7,079 nucleotides of DNA from Streptosporangiaceae bacterium (GTDB taxonomy: Bacteria; Actinomycetota; Actinomycetes; Streptosporangiales; Streptosporangiaceae), in assembly GCA_030039095.1 (NCBI GenBank), contig JASHQP010000282.1:1-7079 (forward strand). The letters run 5' to 3'. Below, piece by piece: positions 1-6,478 of the stretch (its first letter is position 1; the number at the start of each line of letters is the position of its first letter). The notes below the pieces were generated by a model. The model was not told the origin of the DNA. It saw only the letters and a program-made list of their open reading frames with translations, and did not search any database. A program made the translations under genes and the position numbers.

Positions 1-94
1 CGGCGGCGAGCGCGACGGTGGACGCGGTGTCGACGCGCCCGGTCTCGTCCAGCAGCGTGACCAGCGCCACGCCGACCCCGGTAAACACGTCCAT
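1..94 (-). CDS. Dihydrodipicolinate synthase-family protein, N-terminal fragment (runs off left edge)
   Basis: Only the first 31 codons are in the window. They start at an ATG (94-92) and stay open to the edge. The translation begins MDVFTGVGVALVTLLDE and continues with GRVDTASTVALAA. This matches the N-terminal first strand and helix of the DapA/N-acetylneuraminate lyase superfamily, usually of the form GV-ALVTPF-DG-VD, which are cytosolic Schiff-base class I aldolases or synthases. The usual Pro of the VTPF motif is Leu here. The catalytic lysine and tyrosine lie outside the window, so the true substrate (dihydrodipicolinate, a sugar-acid aldol, or another) cannot be told. A GGAG Shine-Dalgarno (plus-strand 104-107) sits 9 nt before the ATG and supports this start. 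The gene is co-directional with the cyclase-like gene but separated by 181 bp, so it may have its own promoter. Confidence 0.72.
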   Translation of the reverse strand, partial: MDVFTGVGVALVTLLDETGRVDTASTVALAA

Positions 95-123
95 CAAAGG
101 CAACTCCGCCCGGCAACCGTCCG

Positions 124-144
124 GCAGCCGCGCGCGCGAGCTGC
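124..144. other. GC-rich hairpin in the leader of the DapA-family gene
   Basis: GCAGC (124-128) pairs with GCTGC (140-144). The alternating CG run between them can add about three more pairs with one bulged A. It would lie in the untranslated leader about 30 nt upstream of the DapA-family ATG. No U-tract follows on the minus strand, so it is not a standard intrinsic terminator for the cyclase-like gene. In such GC-rich DNA a hairpin of this size can arise by chance. Confidence 0.25.
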
Positions 145-150
145 TGTCCC

Positions 151-175
151 AATTTTAGTCGACAATCAGCAATCT
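151..175 (-). promoter_or_regulatory. AT-rich pocket with a GntR-like operator candidate upstream of the DapA-family gene
   Basis: This short AT-rich island in a very GC-rich gap reads TTGTCGACTAAAATT on the minus strand (165-151). TTGTCGACTA (165-156) fits the general GntR-family pattern of GT and AC half-sites with flanking T and A, with a 2-nt spacer. It is not a perfect palindrome. TAAAAT (157-152) could serve as a -10 box, but I find no good -35 hexamer 16-18 nt upstream of it. The position, about 60-70 bp before the start codon, suits control of the DapA-family gene, and FCD-type GntR regulators commonly control such genes. This is inference from a short motif; no regulator gene is in the window. 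Confidence 0.3.
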
Positions 176-208
176 GAGCTACCGCTGGGGCGGGCCCAGG
201 TGAAGGCT

Positions 209-280
209 ACGCGCTGGATCCAGGTGGTCATCACGCGCTGGATCCGGGTGGTCATCACGCGCTGGAACCGGGTGGTTATG
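209..280. repeat. Three tandem 24-bp direct repeats across the cyclase-like stop codon
   Basis: Units lie at 209-232, 233-256 and 257-280 with no spacers. Each starts ACGCGCTGGA on the plus strand. Units 1 and 2 differ at one position, and units 2 and 3 at three. Unit 1 holds a perfect 10-bp palindrome, CTGGATCCAG (214-223), which is broken by one base in unit 2 and further in unit 3. The TAA stop of the cyclase-like gene (278-276) lies in unit 3. Since 24 is a multiple of three, the equivalent place in units 1 and 2 holds an in-frame TGA, so the array repeats a non-coding 3' segment. Slipped-strand duplication is the likely origin. A role as repeated binding sites or in transcript 3' ends is possible but unsupported. 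Confidence 0.85.
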
Positions 281-1403
281 AAGTGACCTTCGCGGAGTCG
301 AGCCCGGAGATCTCGAAGGTGCGGATCGGCCGGGAGAACCCGCGCAGCGACAGCTCGCCGACCAGACGGCTCACCACGACGTCCTCGGCCGCCGCGTTCA
401 CGCGCTGGGTGACGAGGATCTGCCAGGGCGCGGCCTCGGCGCAGAGGCGCGCTGCCAGGTTGGTGACGCTCCCGATCGAGGCGTAGTCGAATCGGTCGGC
501 GTAGCCGACCCGCCCGAGGGTCGCATAGCCCTGGGCAATGCCGATCCCAAGGGCAAGCTCATGCCCGCGACGCTGCCAGCTGTCCGCGAGTTCCTGCACC
601 CGCTGGCGCATCGTCAGCGCCATGCGGACCGACCGCAGCGGCGCGTCGCCGCACGGGATGGGATCGTTGAAAAAGATCACGAGCTCGTCGCCGGCGAACC
701 GCTCCAGCGTCCCCTCGAAGTGAGCGACGAGGTCGCCCACCGCGCCGTGATACTCGCCGAGGATGTTCCACATGTCTTCGGGCTCGGCGGTTTCGGCGAG
801 GGCGCTGAAGCCGCGCAAGACGCAGCGCACCACCGTGATCTCGCGCCGGTGCGCGTTGAGGAACGACTCGTCGCCGGAGGTGATGATGAGGTCGGCCAGC
901 TGGGCCGGGAGAAAGCGGCGCAGCAGGCCGACGCGCTGCAACTGCTCGAGCTGGTCCTGGACGCGCTGCTCGAGCTCACGGTTCCACCGTGCCAGCTCGG
1001 CGGCCTGATTCTCGACCGTGTCGTGATAGCGCTTGATCCGGACGAGGGAGCGCACCCGGGCGAGCAGCTCGGCCTGGTCGAAGGGCTTGTTGACGAAATC
1101 GTCGGCACCGGCCTCGATCGCGCGGATCTTCTCCTGCCCGCCGCTGGCAGTGATCATGATCACTGGCAGGAACGCCGTCTCCGGATCTTCGCGGATGCGC
1201 GCGCAGACCTCGTAGCCATCGATGCCGGGCATCAGGATGTCCAGCAGCACGAGATCTGGGTGCTCCTTGCCCAGCACCTCCAGGGCTTCCTCTCCGGAAG
1301 ACGCCGTGGCCACCCGGAATCCCCGCGGCGACAGCACCGCCTCGAGGAGGCGGACGTTCTGCGGGACATCGTCCACGACGAGTATGAGCGGGTCCGGTGT
1401 CAC
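276..1403 (-). CDS. Response regulator with C-terminal class III adenylate/guanylate cyclase-like domain (probably impaired)
   Basis: This 375-residue soluble protein has three parts. Residues 5-122 are a canonical receiver: acidic pair D11/D12, phospho-acceptor D55 in LLDILMPGIDG, T85 and K106 in the NKPF motif. Residues about 125-165 are a charged, Leu/Gln-rich coiled coil that probably dimerises. Residues 188-368 are a class III nucleotide cyclase-type domain with RGFSALAE, FAGDELVIFF, GIGIAQGYATLGRVG and YASIGSVTNLAARL. The second metal Asp (D239), the transition-state Asn (N315) and Arg (R319) are present. The first metal Asp is replaced by Val (V195, in RCVLRGF where relatives have a form like FxDLRGF), and the usual purine-site Lys position is Arg (R235). 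Cyclase activity is therefore doubtful, and a regulatory pseudo-cyclase is possible. Start: GTG at 1403, overlapping the preceding receiver gene as GTGA, with AGGTGG (1411-1416) 7 nt upstream. Phosphorylation by the co-encoded kinase is inferred. Confidence 0.92.
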   Translation of the reverse strand: MTPDPLILVVDDVPQNVRLLEAVLSPRGFRVATASSGEEALEVLGKEHPDLVLLDILMPGIDGYEVCARIREDPETAFLPVIMITASGGQEKIRAIEAGADDFVNKPFDQAELLARVRSLVRIKRYHDTVENQAAELARWNRELEQRVQDQLEQLQRVGLLRRFLPAQLADLIITSGDESFLNAHRREITVVRCVLRGFSALAETAEPEDMWNILGEYHGAVGDLVAHFEGTLERFAGDELVIFFNDPIPCGDAPLRSVRMALTMRQRVQELADSWQRRGHELALGIGIAQGYATLGRVGYADRFDYASIGSVTNLAARLCAEAAPWQILVTQRVNAAAEDVVVSRLVGELSLRGFSRPIRTFEISGLDSAKVTS

Positions 1404-1783
1404 TCCGTTGCCACCTCACCTGGGAGGAACCTGCGAACCTGATCGGGGAATGCGCGGACGCTGATCGGCTTCTCCACATACCCGTCGAAGCCGGCCTCCA
1501 GGGCCCGCTCCCGGTCGTGCTTCATCGCCTGGGCCGTCACCGCGACCACGGGAATGCCCGCCGTCAGCGGACTCCCGCGCAGCTGGCGAAGGGCCTCCAT
1601 GCCGTCGATGCCGGGCAGCTGAAGATCCATGAGAACAAGATCGGGCAGCTCGCTGGCTGCCAGGCTGATGCCGTCCTCGGCCGTGCGGGCCGTGCGCACG
1701 TCGTAGCCCGCGTACTCGAGCACGTCCCGCAGCAGCTTGAGATTGCGCTCGTTATCTTCCACAACCAGGATCACGTGGGTCAT
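1400..1783 (-). CDS. Single-domain response regulator (CheY/DivK-like receiver)
   Basis: This 127-residue protein consists only of a receiver domain. E9/D10 form the acidic pocket, D53 in VLMDLQLPGIDG is the phospho-acceptor, T83 the switch Thr/Ser and K105 (in VEKPI) the conserved Lys. The alpha4-side stretch TAQAMKHDRERALEAGFDGY is typical of DivK-like and hybrid-kinase-associated receivers. With no output domain it should act by protein-protein contact, as a phosphate shuttle or an allosteric partner. It could also act as a phosphate sink for the hybrid kinase encoded just upstream. The ATG at 1783-1781 overlaps the kinase stop codon (ATGA), and GGAG (plus-strand 1789-1792) lies 5 nt before it inside the kinase gene. 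The frame stays open upstream of this start, but that stretch lacks any domain and lies wholly inside the kinase gene, so it was excluded. Confidence 0.93.
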   Translation of the reverse strand: MTHVILVVEDNERNLKLLRDVLEYAGYDVRTARTAEDGISLAASELPDLVLMDLQLPGIDGMEALRQLRGSPLTAGIPVVAVTAQAMKHDRERALEAGFDGYVEKPISVRAFPDQVRRFLPGEVATE

Positions 1784-4470
1784 CCCGGCTCCGCAGCCGG
1801 GGACTGGCTCGTGCTTGCCCAGCGGAGAAGCCCTCCGAGGCCCGACAGGTCGAATTCGGCCTTGCGCGCCGCGTACGTGATGCGCCCCTGCAGCCGCTCC
1901 TTGTCCTGGGGGGTCATCGACTTGGACGTCAGGATGACCACCGGGACGGATTTCGTCACGGGGTCCGCCCGCAGCGCCTCGACGACTTCGAAACCATCCA
2001 TGCCCGGCATGAGAAGGTCCAGCAGCACGGCGGAGGGCCGCCGTTCCCGGATCAGCTCCAGCCCCTCCTGGCCCGTGGCCGCGCCCAGCACGGTCCATCC
2101 CTCGGGCTCGAGACTCGCCCGGACCAGCTCTATCGCGAGGGGATCGTCGTCGATCGCGACCACCGTGTGCATTCCGCCCTTCCGCTCCATCGCCGCTGCG
2201 CGGTACAGCGCGGCCAGCAACTGCTCCTTCCCCACCGGCTTGACCAGGTACTCGGTGGCGCCCAGCGCAAAGCCGCGGCCACGCTCGTCAAGCATCGACA
2301 CCACGATCACCGGTATCGCTGCCGTCCCCGGATCCGCCTTGAGCTGGGCGAGGACGTCCCAGCCGTCGATCCCCGGCAGCAGGATGTCGAGGACGACGCC
2401 TGCCGGGCTCAGCCGGCGCACCGTATCCAGGCCCTCTTCGCCGTCTCCGGCGCTGACGACGCGGGCCCCCGCCGCCTCGAGATAGACCCGCAGCAGGTCG
2501 AAGGACCGCCGGTCATCCTCCACGACGACGACGGTCGGCCTGGGGCCTGGCGCTGCCTCGGGGGTGCCGCCTGAATCCACACCAGCCTGCGGCAGCGCCT
2601 GCACCGCCAGCGCCTCGGATCCGGCGGGCAGGGCGATCCCGAACGTGCTGCCCTTCCCGGCTTCGCTTTCCACCCAGATCCTGCCCCCATGCATCTCGAG
2701 GATCCGCTTGGACAGGGTGAGGCCGAGGCCGGTCCCCTCGACCTGCCCGGTGGAACGGCCGCCTTGCTGGAAGGCATCGAAGATGCGCTCGCGGTCCTCG
2801 GCCGGCACGCCCACCCCCGTGTCGGCCACCAGCACGACGAGATCCTGGCCGCGGATAAAGGCGCTGACGTCCACGCGCCCGCCCTCGGGCGTGAACTTCA
2901 CCGCATTGGACAGCATGTTGAGCACGACTTGCCGGAACCGCAGGCGATCGGCGTCGAGCAGGCCCACGTCGGGGGCGACGTCGAGGCTGAGCAGAACCCT
3001 TTGCTGGAGCGCCCGCTCACGCACCATCGACAGGCAATACTCCAGCGATTCACGAACACCGAACTCCGAGCGATTCAGGACCATCTGGCCAGCCTCGATC
3101 TTCGAGAGGTCCAGAATGTCGTTGAGCAGTTCGAGCAAATGCTTGCCAGAGCTCCAGATGTCACGCAGGTAGTCATCCTGGCGCTCGTTGAGCTCGCCGA
3201 ACATGCGCTCGAGGAGCACTTCAGAGAATCCGATGATGGCGTTGAGCGGTGTGCGCAGCTCGTGGGACATGCTGGCCAGGAATTCCGACTTGTGCTGGCT
3301 CGCGACTTCGAGCGCGGCGCTCTGCTCTTCCAGCCGCCGGTACAGCTGCGCATTGATCAAGGCCAGCGCGGACTGGCTGGCGAACGTCTCCAGCAAGTCG
3401 TAGATCTCCTGCGGGATGCGCCCGGGGGTGTGGCGGCGGATAACCATGGCGCCGACGATGCCGCCCTCCCGGAGCATGGGAACGGCAACCAGGGAGCGCC
3501 AGCCGGCTTCGGCCAGGGCGTTCAGGTGGGGATCGAGTGGCGCCTCGCGAAGGTCCGTGAGCTCCAGGGGCCGGCCCAGCGTCGCTGCCTTGCCGATGAA
3601 GGTGCCCTGAAGTCTTATCCGGGCGCTCCGCAGAGCGTCGAACGCCTCCTGGCTGGTGCCGCAGACGGTCTCGACGCGGAACTCCTCGGCGTCCGCGTCG
3701 AATTCGTAGATGGAGCCGCCGTCCGACCCGGACAGCCGGACCGCCTGCGTGATGATCGTGTTGAGCACGTCGGTGAGGTTGAGGCTGGAGCTGACCGCCT
3801 GGCCGACCGTGCCGAGGGCCTCGAGCTGCGTCACCTTGCGGCCGAGATCCTCGGTGCGGCTCGCCAGCGCCCGCACGAGATCGACGGTGCGGACGGCGAG
3901 GGCCACCTGCGCGGCGAAGGCCGCAAGGACGTCCATCGCGTGATCACTGAACGGATCGACCTGCGTGCGCCAGACCGTGAGCATCCCGATGACCTCGCCG
4001 TCATGGAGCATCGGCACGCCCATGACCGTTCGGTAGCCGGCCAGCCGCTGCGCGTCCGCCAGGCCGTAGTCGGGGTCTGCGAGCACGTCCGTGATCTGCG
4101 TGGCACGCCGGTCGAGCCCGACCCGGCCGGCCAGCGTCCCGCGGTCGAGGACCACGGGATTATTGGCGATGAATTCCCGGTATCCCGCCGTCAGCCCGGA
4201 GCCGTACGCAAACCGGTACCGGTCGCCGTCCACCAGGAATACCTGCCCGGCATCGGCGGAGCAGAGCTTCCGCGCGGATGCGACGACCGTTTCCAGCACT
4301 CCCTCGAGATCGGATGCGGACCGTCCGATCACGGCAAGAACCTCGCTCGTCGCAGTGAGCTGCTCGCGCACCTCAGCCAGCTCGTCACCGAGCCGTTTCG
4401 TCTCGGCTGTCAGCTCCGCATTGATGGCCTGATCATTGTCGGCCGGCTTTGGCTTGCCCCACTCGGCCAT
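1780..4470 (-). CDS. Soluble hybrid sensor histidine kinase, GAF-GAF-HisKA-HATPase-REC-REC
   Basis: This 896-residue protein has no membrane segments or signal peptide, so it should sense cytosolic signals. In order: an N-terminal coiled coil (about 17-48), GAF1 (about 50-195), GAF2 (about 215-375), a short coiled coil, then HisKA with H403 in SMSHELRTPLNAIIGFSE. The ATPase has its N box at LSNAVKFTPE (N522), G1 at DTGVGVP (550-556) and G2 at GTGLGLTLSKRI (from 579). After a Pro/Ala/Gly-rich linker come REC1 (acidic E651/D652/D653, phospho-acceptor D695, S725, K744 in VKP) and REC2 (D774-776, D818, T848). REC2 lacks the usual KP; its Lys is probably K870 in RKAEF. The GAF ligands are unknown. 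The start is the ATG at 4470, supported by GGGAGG (plus-strand 4475-4480) 4 nt upstream. An in-frame upstream start at 4593 would add 41 residues without domain features and overlap the antiporter gene. The gene is first in a coupled unit with the receiver and the REC-cyclase-like genes. Confidence 0.93.
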   Translation of the reverse strand: MAEWGKPKPADNDQAINAELTAETKRLGDELAEVREQLTATSEVLAVIGRSASDLEGVLETVVASARKLCSADAGQVFLVDGDRYRFAYGSGLTAGYREFIANNPVVLDRGTLAGRVGLDRRATQITDVLADPDYGLADAQRLAGYRTVMGVPMLHDGEVIGMLTVWRTQVDPFSDHAMDVLAAFAAQVALAVRTVDLVRALASRTEDLGRKVTQLEALGTVGQAVSSSLNLTDVLNTIITQAVRLSGSDGGSIYEFDADAEEFRVETVCGTSQEAFDALRSARIRLQGTFIGKAATLGRPLELTDLREAPLDPHLNALAEAGWRSLVAVPMLREGGIVGAMVIRRHTPGRIPQEIYDLLETFASQSALALINAQLYRRLEEQSAALEVASQHKSEFLASMSHELRTPLNAIIGFSEVLLERMFGELNERQDDYLRDIWSSGKHLLELLNDILDLSKIEAGQMVLNRSEFGVRESLEYCLSMVRERALQQRVLLSLDVAPDVGLLDADRLRFRQVVLNMLSNAVKFTPEGGRVDVSAFIRGQDLVVLVADTGVGVPAEDRERIFDAFQQGGRSTGQVEGTGLGLTLSKRILEMHGGRIWVESEAGKGSTFGIALPAGSEALAVQALPQAGVDSGGTPEAAPGPRPTVVVVEDDRRSFDLLRVYLEAAGARVVSAGDGEEGLDTVRRLSPAGVVLDILLPGIDGWDVLAQLKADPGTAAIPVIVVSMLDERGRGFALGATEYLVKPVGKEQLLAALYRAAAMERKGGMHTVVAIDDDPLAIELVRASLEPEGWTVLGAATGQEGLELIRERRPSAVLLDLLMPGMDGFEVVEALRADPVTKSVPVVILTSKSMTPQDKERLQGRITYAARKAEFDLSGLGGLLRWASTSQSPAAEPG

Positions 4471-4474
4471 TCGG

Positions 4475-4480
4475 CCTCCC
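4475..4480 (-). promoter_or_regulatory. Ribosome binding site that fixes the hybrid kinase start
   Basis: The minus strand reads GGGAGG followed by CCGA and then ATG (4470-4468). This near-perfect Shine-Dalgarno is the main reason for choosing this start over the in-frame one at 4593. The 4-nt spacer is on the short side. Confidence 0.65.
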
Positions 4481-4514
4481 TGCGCAGTGCGCCCAATGGC
4501 ATCACTTACGCACC

Positions 4515-4544
4515 AGTGTCCCTCCCGGGCAGCCGACCTGACAA
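4515..4544 (-). promoter_or_regulatory. Weak promoter candidate for the kinase-receiver-cyclase unit
   Basis: In the 88-bp gap between the antiporter stop and the kinase start, the minus strand has TTGTCA (4544-4539; 5 of 6 matches to TTGACA). After an 18-nt spacer comes GACACT (4520-4515; 3 of 6 matches to TATAAT). The -10 match is poor, and this gap is the only non-coding DNA upstream of the kinase. The unit could equally be read through from the antiporter gene, as no terminator is visible between them. Confidence 0.22.
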
Positions 4545-4558
4545 CGCCACGGAACGGC

Positions 4559-6478
4559 CTATGAGCCCACTCCATCCAGAGCCCTGACCTCACCGCGCCG
4601 GGTCGCCGCTGCCTCCCGGGTGCCCGCCAGGACGGTCAGGTGAGCGTCGCCGCTGCTGCCGGTGGCGGCGGCCACGATGATCGCGCCGGCGGGCGGAGGG
4701 CCGGCGATCGCGGCGATGCCGCCGCTGGCGAGCCCGGCGGCCACATCCGCACCCGGGCCGCCAGCCGGGCTGATCACCAGGTTCAGCCCGCGCGCGGCAG
4801 CCAGGTGCGTCGCGACCTGCACCGCGGCCGCGCCGTCCTCGCCCGGGGTCCACAAGACCGCCACAGCGGGCGCGTCCGGCAGGCCGCGCTGCACCGTGGC
4901 GAGCTGGTTCGCTCCATCGGCGACCAGCGCCTCGCGGCAAGGTCCGTCCGGGCCCAGCACGACGGTGTCCGGCTCGCCGGCCGCCACATAGCCGGGCAGC
5001 CTGGTCGCGATGTCCTGGCTGAACCGGAACTGCTCGGCCGCTGGCGCCCCATGGGACGCCGCCAGATCGGCCAGCGCCTGCAGGTCATGCTCCTGCGCCG
5101 CGAGATCGCAGAGGATCAGCTGGCTGTGCTTCTGGCTGGCCGCCAGCGCAGCCCCGACCTCGACCAGCGAGGCGCCGTCCTCCGGCGCCTCGATCAGCAC
5201 CAGGATCCGGGGCCCGGCGGCGGCCTCGAGCACGGCCCAGTCCGCCTCGCTGATGTCGCGCTCGAGCACGCGACGCGGGTACAGGAAATGCAGCAGCGGC
5301 CCGGCCATGACGGTCGTCACGATCGCCATAACGATCATCAGCGAGTAGAGCGACTGATCCAGGATGTGCAGCTGCAGGCCAACCGAGAGGATGACGATTC
5401 CGGTGAGCCCGCGGGTGTTCATCAGGGCGGCGAGGACCCCGGCGTCCCGGCTCCGGACTCCCGCGAGGCGGGCGCCGGCGAAGGCGCCGGCGAACTTGCC
5501 GACGACCGCGACCAGCAAGATGAGGCCGAGTTCGACGAGCCCGGACGCCCGGACCGACGACAGATTGACGCTCAGTCCCGACACCACGAAGAACACCGGC
5601 AGGAATACCAGGACGCTGACCTGTTCCAGGCCGTTGTGAATCCCCGCGCGGAGGGCGGCCGCGGCCGGCCCCTTCCGGGGCATGATGACGCCGAAGAGGA
5701 AGGCGCCGAAGATGTACTTCACGCCCATCCAGTCGGTGGCGAAGGAGGACAGCAGCAGCCCGGCCAGCACCGCCGCGAGAACGGTGGGCCTGGGCCGGCC
5801 GTGGTCCTTCTTGCCGGCAGGGGCCAGCCTGCGGAGCAGCGGGCGAACCACGGCGAACATCACGGCCACGTAGACCGGGGCCAGCAGGAGCCGGAGCGGG
5901 TGGCCGCCGGCGTCGGCGATCGCCGCCACCGCGGACAGCAGCGCCCAGGCCAGCACGTCGTCGATCGCCGCGCTGCCGAGCGCGATGCTGCCGACCCGGG
6001 TACGGTGCATGCCGCGGTCGGTGAGGATGCGCGCCAGCACCGGAAACGCGGTAACCGACATGGCCGTGCCGACGAATAAGGCGAACGGCAGCACCTGGTG
6101 CACGTGATGACGGCTGGCCAGCCACGTGCCCAGCCCTGTCCCGAGTGCCAGCGGAAGAATGATCGAGCTCACCGACACGCTCGCGGCCACACGCTCGCGC
6201 CGGCGAATCAGGCGCAGGTCGAGCAAGTAGCCGACGGCGAACATGAACATCACGACGCCGAGATTGGCCAGCGCGGTCAGCGACGGCCTCAGCGTGGACG
6301 GGAACAGCGCCGCCGTGACCTTGCCGTGAAACAAGGTCGGGCCCAGCAGAATGCCGGCGATGATCTCGCCGATCACCGGCGGCTGGCCGAGGCGCCTGGC
6401 CACCGTGCCGAGCAGCTGTGCGAACAGGATGATGATGGCCAGGTCGGCCAGGAAGAGCTGGACTTCTTGATCTGTCAT
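4559..6478 (-). CDS. Cation:proton antiporter, CPA2 (CHX/Kef-like) family, with C-terminal USP-like domain
   Basis: This 639-residue inner-membrane protein should exchange Na+ or K+ for H+. Residues about 8-400 hold about a dozen hydrophobic segments with family signatures: RLGQPPVIGEIIAGILLGPTLF (29-50), an SVTAFPVLARILTDRG element (141-156), SAAIDDVLAW with D173/D174 in the ion-site position, FGAFLFGVIMPR (257-268) and LMNTRGLTGIVILSVGL (352-368). The double Asp at that position occurs in electrogenic exchangers such as NhaA, but stoichiometry cannot be read from this alone. Residues about 423-620 form a soluble tail with two degenerate universal-stress-protein-like halves (from RILVLIE and from VAVLWTP), as in plant CHX proteins. 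There is no Kef-type RCK Rossmann domain. The ATG overlaps the stop of the upstream repeat-protein gene as ATGA, with GGGAG (plus-strand 6488-6492) 9 nt before it. The stop is TAG at 4561-4559. The exact cation is unknown. Confidence 0.93.
   Translation of the reverse strand: MTDQEVQLFLADLAIIILFAQLLGTVARRLGQPPVIGEIIAGILLGPTLFHGKVTAALFPSTLRPSLTALANLGVVMFMFAVGYLLDLRLIRRRERVAASVSVSSIILPLALGTGLGTWLASRHHVHQVLPFALFVGTAMSVTAFPVLARILTDRGMHRTRVGSIALGSAAIDDVLAWALLSAVAAIADAGGHPLRLLLAPVYVAVMFAVVRPLLRRLAPAGKKDHGRPRPTVLAAVLAGLLLSSFATDWMGVKYIFGAFLFGVIMPRKGPAAAALRAGIHNGLEQVSVLVFLPVFFVVSGLSVNLSSVRASGLVELGLILLVAVVGKFAGAFAGARLAGVRSRDAGVLAALMNTRGLTGIVILSVGLQLHILDQSLYSLMIVMAIVTTVMAGPLLHFLYPRRVLERDISEADWAVLEAAAGPRILVLIEAPEDGASLVEVGAALAASQKHSQLILCDLAAQEHDLQALADLAASHGAPAAEQFRFSQDIATRLPGYVAAGEPDTVVLGPDGPCREALVADGANQLATVQRGLPDAPAVAVLWTPGEDGAAAVQVATHLAAARGLNLVISPAGGPGADVAAGLASGGIAAIAGPPPAGAIIVAAATGSSGDAHLTVLAGTREAAATRRGEVRALDGVGS

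Noticed and set aside
124..160. Intrinsic terminator made of the GC hairpin and the nearby AATTTT
   Set aside because: The T run follows the hairpin only on the plus strand and about 8 nt away, and no plus-strand gene ends there. On the minus strand no U-tract follows.
209..280. CRISPR-like array
   Set aside because: The 24-bp units abut directly with no spacers and no cas genes are present, so this is a simple tandem repeat.
1784..2098. N-terminal extension of the single-domain receiver
   Set aside because: The added Gly/Ala/Pro/Arg-rich stretch is the kinase gene read in another frame. The receiver begins properly at MTHVILVVED with its own GGAG.
4471..4593. Upstream in-frame start (4593) for the hybrid kinase, adding 41 residues
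   Set aside because: The extension has no domain features, overlaps the antiporter 3' end and lacks the strong GGGAGG found just before the ATG at 4470.
561..6079. Long plus-strand open frames opposite the cyclase, kinase and antiporter genes
   Set aside because: They are antisense shadows typical of GC-rich DNA. Their translations are rich in Arg, Gly, His and Gln, show no domain motifs, and lie opposite genes with clear conserved motifs.
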